Source: Bacteroidia bacterium (GTDB lineage: Bacteria > Bacteroidota > Bacteroidia > Flavobacteriales > Flavobacteriaceae). Taken from it: a DNA stretch of 10,796 nt. Below are positions 1 to 6,475 of the stretch, piece after piece (position 1 is the first letter of the stretch; each line of letters starts with the position of its first letter). The notes under the pieces are model-generated. The model was not told the DNA's origin. It searched no databases and saw only the letters and a program-made list of their open reading frames with translations. The stretch is taken from assembly GCA_030431085.1 (NCBI GenBank), contig JAUIJW010000065.1, positions 1 through 10,796 of the forward strand. The letters run 5' to 3'. The position numbers and the translations under genes are program-made.

Positions 1-1
1 T

Positions 2-67
2 CTGGCTAATAAACATAAAATGGAACCAATACCTGTTTGTATTGTTCCTACGGCCATTAAACAATAG
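2..67 (+). CDS. C-terminal end of an unidentified upstream protein (partial)
   Basis: An open frame enters from the left edge and stops at TAG 65-67. The readable tail is about 21 residues ending in PVCIVPTAIKQ. It lies 5 bp before the ATG of the RimB-RimK fusion gene on the same strand, so the two are probably co-transcribed and may be functionally linked. The tail contains no motif I recognise and I do not assign a function. A short in-frame ATG at 20-22 could in principle start a tiny peptide, but a truncated longer gene is more likely given the tight spacing to the next start. Confidence 0.5.
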   Translation: MANKHKMEPIPVCIVPTAIKQ

Positions 68-72
68 AAATT

Positions 73-1443
73 ATGCAAGATTACACAGTTTTTGGAAATG
101 AAGAATGGGTAGAATTACCTGAACTCAAAATTCCTGCAATAAAAGCAAGAGTAGATTCAGGGGCTAAAACCTCATCCATACATGCTATTAATATTCAAAA
201 ATTCAAAAAAGGAAATGAGCTTTGGGTGAGATATGAAGTATTTCCTCTAACTGAAAACAGAAGTGTGAGCATTAATTGTGAATCTAAAATTGTAGATACC
301 CGAACCATTAAAAGTTCAATTGGTATTAGTGAGAAAAGATACATTATAAAAACTAAAGCCAAAATTGGTGATTTTATAGAAGAGATTGAAGTATCGTTAG
401 CCAATCGTGAAACCATGGGCTATAAAATGCTTATTGGTAGGGAGGCCATGCAACATGATGTATTGGTTAACCCGAATTTAAGTCATAATTCTTCAAATTT
501 AACAGATGCCGATGTTAAAAATGTCTATAGAAAAAGTATCCGTAAAAAATCTGGACTAAAGATAGGCGTTCTTGCCTCTAACCCTAATTTATATAGTAAT
601 AAAAGACTCATTGAAGCCGGCGAAGAAAGAGGGCATGAAATGAAGTTTCTTAACATTCAACATTGCTATATGAAGTTAGATACTGAATCGCCTGAAATAC
701 ATTATAGAGGTGGTATTATTCTTAATGATATTGATGCCATAATACCTAGAATTAGACCCAGTATGACTTTTTATGGATGTGCTCTTATTCGTCAATTCGA
801 TTCTATATCTACTTACAGCCTTAATTCATCTGAATCAATAACACATTCTAGAAACAAATTATATTCAACTCAACTTTTTTCAAAAAATAAGATCAACATC
901 CCAATTACGGGCTTCGCTAAATCACCATTAGACACCAAAGATCTAATCTCTATGGTAAATGGCGCACCTTTAATCATTAAACTTTTAGAAAGTACCCAAG
1001 GCAATGGCGTTGTTTTGGCCGAAACTAACAAAGCAGCAGAAAGCGTAATTAATGCCTTTAAAAGCTTGAATGCTAATATATTAGTTCAGGAGTTTATTAA
1101 AGAAGCTAACGGTAGAGATATTCGTTGTATTGTTATTGATGGTAAGGTAGTAGCCTCTATGGAGCGAGTGGCGCAAAAGGGTGAATTTAGAGCTAACTTA
1201 CACAAAGGAGGACAATCTAGACTGATAAAGGTCACGCCAGAAGAGCGTAAATTAGCCATTAGAGCTGCCAAATCATTTAATTTAATGGTTGCTGGGGTAG
1301 ATCTAATTAGGTCTAACAAAGGCCCCTTACTATTAGAAGTAAACTCTTCTCCAGGTTTAGAAGGTATTGAGAATGCTACTGGTAAAGATGTGGCCAAACT
1401 GATGATTAGTGTTATCGAAAAAAAATTGAGTTATACGTCTTAA
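73..1443 (+). CDS. rimK: RimB-like retropepsin/'zinc protease' domain fused to RimK-type ATP-grasp glutamate ligase
   Basis: Two domains sit in one 456-residue chain. Residues about 9-140 match the RimB/'ATP-dependent zinc protease' family (COG4067), a retropepsin-like fold. The D-S-G-A signature lies within VDSGAKTSSIHA (27-38), and the family's LIGREAM motif is at 120-126. Residues about 162-455 are a RimK ATP-grasp ligase: pre-ATP-grasp fold from GLKIGVLAS, SRNKLYS (259-265), lysine-containing KLLESTQGNG (303-312), VQEFIKEANGRDIR (338-351), and Mg2+/ATP ligands D410, E422 and N424 in VAGVDLI and LEVNSSPG. E. coli RimK adds glutamates to the C-terminus of ribosomal protein S6, and RimB is a separate partner protein in pseudomonads. 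Here the two activities are physically joined. The target cannot be read from this sequence, and S6 is the default guess. The ATG at 73 has no Shine-Dalgarno, as usual in Bacteroidota, and is preceded by a stop 5 bp away. The 3' end overlaps the convergent dnaG stop by 4 bases. Confidence 0.93.
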   Translation: MQDYTVFGNEEWVELPELKIPAIKARVDSGAKTSSIHAINIQKFKKGNELWVRYEVFPLTENRSVSINCESKIVDTRTIKSSIGISEKRYIIKTKAKIGDFIEEIEVSLANRETMGYKMLIGREAMQHDVLVNPNLSHNSSNLTDADVKNVYRKSIRKKSGLKIGVLASNPNLYSNKRLIEAGEERGHEMKFLNIQHCYMKLDTESPEIHYRGGIILNDIDAIIPRIRPSMTFYGCALIRQFDSISTYSLNSSESITHSRNKLYSTQLFSKNKINIPITGFAKSPLDTKDLISMVNGAPLIIKLLESTQGNGVVLAETNKAAESVINAFKSLNANILVQEFIKEANGRDIRCIVIDGKVVASMERVAQKGEFRANLHKGGQSRLIKVTPEERKLAIRAAKSFNLMVAGVDLIRSNKGPLLLEVNSSPGLEGIENATGKDVAKLMISVIEKKLSYTS

Positions 1444-3428
1444 AGCACCCTATTAAGTTTATCGAATAACAACTGTTTTAAAGCCGTATATTGCACTACC
1501 ATTTCTAGATCTTCTTGTTTTACAGTTTGAATTGAAGCGGCACTGGTGGTTGAGTTCTTATTGGGTATACCACTCACCAAAGAATTTATTTTTTGCTCAA
1601 TTAGTACGCGCCTCAAATTGTAAATAGCATCGGTAATTAACTTAGATAATTTACTCTCTTTAGATTTTACCAAGATATCATGTCGTTCCCAATCACTTAA
1701 ACTATACTGTTCTTCATCCATCAAAATATTGGTTACAGCAGCTGCAATCTCACCATCTTCATGATTAGTAAAATTTTCTATCTCTATCGAGTCTTTTTGA
1801 TGAAGTTGCTCTATAATTTGATAATATATTTTTAAAAATATAGGATTTGTAAACTCAATTTCATCTTCTTGTAAATGCAAATAAATTTCATTGGCCACAC
1901 CATTGGTGTACACTTCTTTTTTCATGAATTTTTGTCCAAGATTATTTGTTTCCTGAACATAGTCTACAAAATCTACTTCAAGATTACCGTATAACAGTAA
2001 TATCTCTATCAGCTTTTTTTCTTGATTATAAAGTTGATCAACTTTAGCTAACGTTTTTTTGTCTCTTTTAATTCCCGTAAAAGGAGTATGGCTTGTGGCC
2101 GATGGTTTTGAGGTACCTTGCTGGCTTTCTTTTTTGAAAATTTGAGACAACTCATTGAACAAAATACTTTCGGAAATATCCATAATCCTAGCACACTCTT
2201 GAAGGTAAACCTCTCTTTGGATCACGTTTGGAATTTTAGAAATGCTCTTGACAATATCTCTAATTAACCCAGCCTTTTTAACTGGATCATTCTCCGTTTC
2301 TTTTAAAAGTAGCGACGTTTTAAATTGAATAAAATCTTTGGCCTGATGCTGTAAATAATACTGAAGCTCTTCACTAGTTTTTGATTTGGCAAAACTATCA
2401 GGATCTTCTCCATCTGGAAAAGTAATCACTTTAACATTCATCCCTTGTTCAAGGATGAGGTCAATCCCTCTAAAAGATGCCCTAATACCGGCGGCATCAC
2501 CATCAAACAATACCGTAATATTTGGCGTTAGTCTATTGATTAATCGAATTTGATCAGTTGTTAGTGCCGTACCTGAAGAGGCCACTACATTTTCTATACC
2601 CGATTGGTGCATAGAAATTACGTCGGTATAGCCTTCCACCAAAAAGCAATTATCTTCTTTAGCAATACTTTGCTTAGCCTGATAAATACCGTATAAAATT
2701 TTACTCTTATGATAAATCTCACTTTCTGGAGAATTAACGTACTTAGCCACTTTTTTATCTGTGAGCAATGTTCTACCACCAAAACCAAGTACTCTCCCGC
2801 TCATACTATGTATTGGGAATATCACTCTACCTTTAAAACGATCGAATTTTCGATCGTCCTTAACAATTGTTAAACCCGTTTTTTCAAGAAAGGTAAGTTC
2901 AAATTTTTGATCTAAAGCAGCATCAGTAAAATGAGTCCAAGTATCTAGTGCATATCCTAATTCAAATTTCTTAATGGTTTCATCGGTAAACCCTCTTTCT
3001 TTAAAATAAGACAGTCCAATAGCTTTCCCCTTCTCATTTTCCCAAATGTTTTTTACAAAATGATCTTTTGCAAATGCCGAGACCAAATACATACTCTCTC
3101 TAGCATTGGCTTGTTCTTTCTGGGCATCAGATTGCTGTGTTTCTTCAATCTCAATTTGATACTTTCTAGCTAAATACCTTATTGCCTCTGGATATGAATA
3201 ATGTTCGTGTTCCATCAAGAAAGCAATGGCATTACCTCCTTTACCTGTACTAAAATCTTTCCAGATTTGTTTTACCGGAGATACCATAAACGACGGCGTT
3301 TTTTCATCGGTAAAAGGGCTTAATCCTTTAAAATTAGCACCGGCTTTTTTCAGTTGTACAAAATCTCCAATCACCTCCTCTACCCGGGCGGTTTCAAAAA
3401 CTTTATCTATGGTACTACGCGAAATCAT
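1440..3428 (-). CDS. dnaG: DNA primase DnaG
   Basis: The 662-residue protein makes RNA primers at the replication fork with the replicative helicase. The N-terminal domain aligns well with the CHC2-type zinc-binding domain (about 1-100), but all four expected metal ligands are gone: S37, T40, D58 and T61 stand where E. coli has C40, H43, C61 and C64. The surrounding frame (DEKTPSF, GGNA) is kept. The core polymerase is intact: basic motif RFKGRVIFPI (197-206), GRVLGFGGR (211-219), and TOPRIM motifs EGYTDV (265-270), DGDAAG (309-314) and DPDS (342-345) with the metal-binding acidic residues. A low-complexity linker (about 433-460) leads to a divergent helical C-terminal domain, expected to bind DnaB. 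It starts 26 bp after the secreted nucleoside-hydrolase-like gene, so the two may share a transcript. Its TAA overlaps the TAA of the convergent rimK fusion. The full length, intact frame and conserved catalytic motifs argue against a pseudogene. Confidence 0.97.
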   Translation of the reverse strand: MISRSTIDKVFETARVEEVIGDFVQLKKAGANFKGLSPFTDEKTPSFMVSPVKQIWKDFSTGKGGNAIAFLMEHEHYSYPEAIRYLARKYQIEIEETQQSDAQKEQANARESMYLVSAFAKDHFVKNIWENEKGKAIGLSYFKERGFTDETIKKFELGYALDTWTHFTDAALDQKFELTFLEKTGLTIVKDDRKFDRFKGRVIFPIHSMSGRVLGFGGRTLLTDKKVAKYVNSPESEIYHKSKILYGIYQAKQSIAKEDNCFLVEGYTDVISMHQSGIENVVASSGTALTTDQIRLINRLTPNITVLFDGDAAGIRASFRGIDLILEQGMNVKVITFPDGEDPDSFAKSKTSEELQYYLQHQAKDFIQFKTSLLLKETENDPVKKAGLIRDIVKSISKIPNVIQREVYLQECARIMDISESILFNELSQIFKKESQQGTSKPSATSHTPFTGIKRDKKTLAKVDQLYNQEKKLIEILLLYGNLEVDFVDYVQETNNLGQKFMKKEVYTNGVANEIYLHLQEDEIEFTNPIFLKIYYQIIEQLHQKDSIEIENFTNHEDGEIAAAVTNILMDEEQYSLSDWERHDILVKSKESKLSKLITDAIYNLRRVLIEQKINSLVSGIPNKNSTTSAASIQTVKQEDLEMVVQYTALKQLLFDKLNRVL

Positions 3429-3454
3429 ACATTGTACAATAAAAACATTGACTA

Positions 3455-4300
3455 CTATTTAGCATAAAGCGAAAAAAACTGAGTAACATCTTTTATTTCT
3501 AAATCTAAAATCCAACAAACTTCAGACAAATCAGAAAAATCTAAACCTCCACTTAAAATCGCTTCATTGTTATAACGTTTATCTTTTCCATTATACTTAT
3601 TACTTAACTCAATGGCTAACTGCCAAACAGTTATCATTTTTTTATCTGACAATAAATCTATACAATTTAGAAAGGCTGGATCTCTAAAACCAGATGTGCC
3701 ATTGCCTACTGTATTTCCATCAGGAATTTTATAGTATTTGGTGTTACTTTTTACAAAACTTAGACTTTCTTCTGAGGTAACTTCCTCATTCCAATCACTA
3801 TGTTGAACAATACGAATATACTTTTTGGTATTTAATTGTGGTATTTCCTTTAGAATTTCTTGTACTACTTTTGCTGAAAAATCTGATTGTCCTGCTTCAG
3901 CTATCCAAATAACGCCGTTACTTTTAATAGTTTTAACAGCTATTTCTTTTACTTTTTTCACTGCTTTTTTCTGATTGGCATGTGCGTCTGTCCAATGTTT
4001 ACTAAAAGCAAGATCCATCAAGCTATTTGGGGGTACATATAGACCTTCTTGAATGCCATAGGTACCTACTATAGCATGATAATTTATATTTGAAAATTCT
4101 TCGTGAGCTAATAATGTATAAAAAGCAGCCGCGGTTTGCAAATCATCTACATCTGTTTTACAATCAAGCTGTATTAGTAATAAATCTTTTGCTTTATTAA
4201 ATTTTAAAATGGAATCTATACTAGTTGATTTTCCAAAAGTTGTAAATCCCAAAAAAAGAAATAGCATAAACATGCTAGAATTATTACTTAAAATTTTCAT
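3455..4300 (-). CDS. Secreted nucleoside-hydrolase-like fold protein of unknown activity
   Basis: The 281-residue protein begins with a Sec-type signal peptide: K2, a hydrophobic stretch at about 10-22, and a possible cleavage near TFG-KS at 21-25. There is no lipobox cysteine, so it is predicted periplasmic or extracellular. The first strand and following motif, LLLIQLDCKTDVDDLQTAA (40-58), resemble the N-terminal metal site of inosine-uridine nucleoside hydrolases and the DUF1593 group. Those usually read DxDPGxDD. Here D46, D52 and D53 are kept, but K48 occupies the second Asp, a Ca2+ ligand (D10 in the Crithidia enzyme). IWIAEAGQSDFSAKVVQEI (131-149) fits the family's glycine-rich segment followed by a helix. 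GGLDFSD (251-257) may supply the late acidic ligand. Fold assignment is inference from motifs, and catalytic activity is doubtful or altered. It lies just beyond the clpX terminator and 26 bp upstream of dnaG, a coupling with no obvious functional sense. No consensus promoter was found before it. Confidence 0.8.
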   Translation of the reverse strand: MKILSNNSSMFMLFLFLGFTTFGKSTSIDSILKFNKAKDLLLIQLDCKTDVDDLQTAAAFYTLLAHEEFSNINYHAIVGTYGIQEGLYVPPNSLMDLAFSKHWTDAHANQKKAVKKVKEIAVKTIKSNGVIWIAEAGQSDFSAKVVQEILKEIPQLNTKKYIRIVQHSDWNEEVTSEESLSFVKSNTKYYKIPDGNTVGNGTSGFRDPAFLNCIDLLSDKKMITVWQLAIELSNKYNGKDKRYNNEAILSGGLDFSDLSEVCWILDLEIKDVTQFFSLYAK

Positions 4301-4330
4301 TAGATATGATGTTTATTTTTTTGAGTTATA

Positions 4331-4382
4331 AATTAAATAAAAAAACTGCAAATGCTAGCATTTGCAGTTTTTTTATTTAATT
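4331..4382 (-). terminator. Perfect 52-bp palindrome, rho-independent terminator of clpP-clpX
   Basis: Every base pairs around the centre between 4356 and 4357. The GC-containing core is ACTGCAAATG-CTAG-CATTTGCAGT, flanked by A7 on one side and T7 on the other and then by further self-complementary AT-rich bases. It begins 16 bp beyond the clpX stop codon. Reading the minus strand, the hairpin is followed by a T-rich tract, as expected of an intrinsic terminator. Because it is symmetric it could also stop plus-strand transcription, although no plus-strand gene points at it. Confidence 0.9.
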
Positions 4383-4398
4383 AACGGCTAAATACATA

Positions 4399-5640
4399 CT
4401 AAGATACTGCCTTTAACTTCTTAATAGTAGATTTTGTTAACTTCTCTTCTGCATACTTTTTGGTTACCCGTAATTTTTTATCTTCATTACCGGGCATTTC
4501 AAACATAGCATCTGTTAAAATTTCTTCACATAAAGATCTTAAACCTCTAGCTCCAAGTTTATATTCTATAGCTTTATCTACAATAAAGTCTAATGCTTTT
4601 TCGTCTATTGTAAAATTAATCCCATCCATTTCAAACAGCCTTTCATATTGCTTTATAATAGCATTTTTAGGTTCTGTTAAAATTGAACGCAAGGTAGTTT
4701 TATCAAGGGGTAACATATAGGTAAGTGCTGGCAATCTACCAATAATTTCGGGTATTAACCCAAATGTTTTTAAGTCACTAGGCAGTACATACTGTAATAA
4801 ATTATCTTGATCAATATTATCTTCAGAAATTGATGCCGAGTACCCTACTGCTTGCATATTAAGTCGTTTACTAATCACTTTATCTATACCGCTAAAGGCA
4901 CCTCCAGCAATAAAAAGAATATTTTTAGTATTAACTTCAACAAATTTTTGATCTGGATGCTTACGCCCACCCTTTGGGGGTACATTAACAACTGTGCCTT
5001 CCAAAAGTTTTAAAAGAGCTTGCTGCACGCCTTCACCAGACACATCTCTAGTAATAGAAGGATTATCACTTTTTCTAGCAATTTTATCAATTTCATCAAT
5101 AAAAACAATACCTCTTTCTGCTTTATCAACCTTATAATCTGCTGCTTGTAACAATCTTGTTAAGATGGTTTCAACATCTTCACCTACATAACCCGCTTCT
5201 GTCAATACTGTGGCATCTACAATGGCAAATGGCACTTCTAACATTTTCGCTATTGTTCTAGCTATTAATGTTTTACCGGTTCCTGTTTCACCAACTAGAA
5301 CAATATTACTTTTCTCTATTTCAACTTCTTCATCTTTAGATTTAGGTTCATGTAATAATCGTTTATAATGATTATACACCGCTACCGACATTACTTTTTT
5401 AGCTTGATCTTGACCTATGATATATTGATCTAAAAAAGTTTTAATCTCTGTAGGTTTTTTTACTAAAAACTCTGAAGATACTTTATCCTTTTGCTCTGCA
5501 ATAATTTCTTCTAAAACAATACCATGAGCTTGTTCAATACACTTATCGCAAATATGTGCATCAACACCCGCAATTAGTAGATTTGTTTCTTCTTTTTTAC
5601 GTTTACAAAACGAGCATTCTAATTCTTCATTCTTTCCCAT
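4399..5640 (-). CDS. clpX: ATP-dependent Clp protease, ATPase subunit ClpX
   Basis: A hexameric AAA+ unfoldase that feeds substrates to ClpP. At 413 residues it is close to the usual 400-430. The N-terminal zinc-binding domain has C9, C12, C31 and C34. The AAA+ core shows Walker A GETGTGKT (117-124), pore-loop GYVGED (150-155), Walker B VFIDEID (179-185), the RKH loop within GGRKHPDQ (224-231), GLIPEIIGRLP (294-304) and sensor II GARGLRS (363-369). The ClpP-docking loop, IGF in E. coli, reads VGY (265-267). It follows clpP by 23 bp and is the last gene before a strong palindromic terminator. The C-terminal tail is short and lysine-rich. Confidence 0.98.
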   Translation of the reverse strand: MGKNEELECSFCKRKKEETNLLIAGVDAHICDKCIEQAHGIVLEEIIAEQKDKVSSEFLVKKPTEIKTFLDQYIIGQDQAKKVMSVAVYNHYKRLLHEPKSKDEEVEIEKSNIVLVGETGTGKTLIARTIAKMLEVPFAIVDATVLTEAGYVGEDVETILTRLLQAADYKVDKAERGIVFIDEIDKIARKSDNPSITRDVSGEGVQQALLKLLEGTVVNVPPKGGRKHPDQKFVEVNTKNILFIAGGAFSGIDKVISKRLNMQAVGYSASISEDNIDQDNLLQYVLPSDLKTFGLIPEIIGRLPALTYMLPLDKTTLRSILTEPKNAIIKQYERLFEMDGINFTIDEKALDFIVDKAIEYKLGARGLRSLCEEILTDAMFEMPGNEDKKLRVTKKYAEEKLTKSTIKKLKAVS

Positions 5641-5663
5641 CGTTGAGAACTCTTTAATTTGTA

Positions 5664-6326
5664 TTATTTATTACGTAATAGTACTTCATCTATCATGCCG
5701 TACTTTTTGGCTTCTTCGGCTTTCATCCAATAATCTCTATCAGAATCTTTATGTACTTTTTCTTGTGTTTGACCCGAATGCTGTGCTATAATAGCATATA
5801 ACTCATCTCTTAACTTTAGAGTTTCATTTACCGTAATTTCCATATCCGAAACCTGTCCCTGGGTACCACTCATAGGTTGATGAATCATGATTCTAGAATG
5901 TGGTAATGCAGAACGTTTTCCTTTTTCACCTGCACACATCAAAACAGCGCCCATAGAGGCAGCCATACCCGTACAAATAGTTGCTACTTCAGGTTTTATA
6001 AATTGTATGGTATCGTAAATCCCTAAACCTGCATACACTCCACCACCTGGTGAGTTGATATAAATAGATATATCTTTAGACGAATCTACACTTTCTAAAA
6101 ATAAAAGTTGGGCTTGAATAATATTAGCGACCTGATCATTAATAGCTGTACCTAGAAAAATGATTCGATCCATCATCAATCGCGAAAACACATCCATTTG
6201 CGCTACATTTAGCTGTCTTTCTTCTATAATGTATGGCGTTACACTACTTACAATATTATCGACATACAGGCTATTGATACCTTGATCTTTTACTGCAAAT
6301 TTTTTAAACTCTTTACCTATATTCAT
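5664..6326 (-). CDS. clpP: ATP-dependent Clp protease proteolytic subunit ClpP
   Basis: The tetradecameric serine peptidase of the Clp system, 220 residues. The catalytic triad is visible: S124 in GMAASMGA (120-127), H149 in MIHQP (147-151), and D194 in the KDSDRDYW segment (193-200). The oxyanion/strand motif INSPGGGVYAG (90-100) is conserved. About 30 residues precede the conserved PYIIEERQ (31-38), consistent with a propeptide. It lies between the tig terminator and clpX. A near-consensus promoter lies just upstream, so clpP-clpX probably forms its own bicistronic unit, though readthrough from tig cannot be excluded. Confidence 0.98.
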   Translation of the reverse strand: MNIGKEFKKFAVKDQGINSLYVDNIVSSVTPYIIEERQLNVAQMDVFSRLMMDRIIFLGTAINDQVANIIQAQLLFLESVDSSKDISIYINSPGGGVYAGLGIYDTIQFIKPEVATICTGMAASMGAVLMCAGEKGKRSALPHSRIMIHQPMSGTQGQVSDMEITVNETLKLRDELYAIIAQHSGQTQEKVHKDSDRDYWMKAEEAKKYGMIDEVLLRNK

Positions 6327-6352
6327 GAATGTTTATTTTAAAAATTGGAGTG

Positions 6353-6360
6353 TAAATATA
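6353..6360 (-). promoter_or_regulatory. Candidate -7 element of the clpP promoter (weak)
   Basis: On the minus strand this reads TATATTTA, one mismatch from the Bacteroidota -7 consensus TAnnTTTG. It lies about 27 bp upstream of the clpP ATG and downstream of the tig terminator, where a promoter is needed. No clear TTG is found at the expected -33 spacing (TAG instead), so the call is tentative. Confidence 0.35.
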
Positions 6361-6415
6361 CTTAATTAAATTGATTGCTCTAAAGCTTATACACTTGGTA
6401 AAAATCACGCCGAAT

Positions 6416-6452
6416 AAAAAACCTCATACACTAACATTAGCCTATGAGGTTT
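6416..6452 (-). terminator. Rho-independent terminator of tig
   Basis: Minus-strand reading gives a 10-bp perfect stem, AAACCTCATA paired with TATGAGGTTT, around a 14-nt loop and running into six T residues. The arms are at 6419-6428 and 6443-6452. It begins 23 bp after the tig stop codon and separates tig from clpP. Confidence 0.85.
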
Positions 6453-6475
6453 ATTACTTTAATTAAGGTGTTCTA

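Noticed and set aside
195..416. 73-codon open frame on the minus strand inside the RimB-like domain
   Set aside because: Antisense shadow of a conserved coding region with no recognisable motif.
1086..1397. 103-codon open frame on the minus strand inside the rimK fusion
   Set aside because: It lies entirely antisense to the conserved ATP-grasp core and has no domain or upstream promoter.
3246..3320. Reading the lost zinc ligands as evidence that dnaG is a pseudogene
   Set aside because: The frame is open for 662 codons, the catalytic TOPRIM residues are intact, and the domain around the missing ligands is well conserved.
3431..3440. ATTGTACAAT palindrome just upstream of the dnaG start, as an operator
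   Set aside because: A 10-bp palindrome is expected several times by chance in a window of this size and AT content, and no second copy supports it.
3226..3462. 78-codon plus-strand frame opposite the dnaG 5' end
   Set aside because: Antisense to the conserved primase N-terminal domain. Its translation shows no recognisable family.
4460..4720. 86-codon plus-strand frame opposite clpX
   Set aside because: Fully antisense to the conserved ClpX C-terminal domain, with no independent support.
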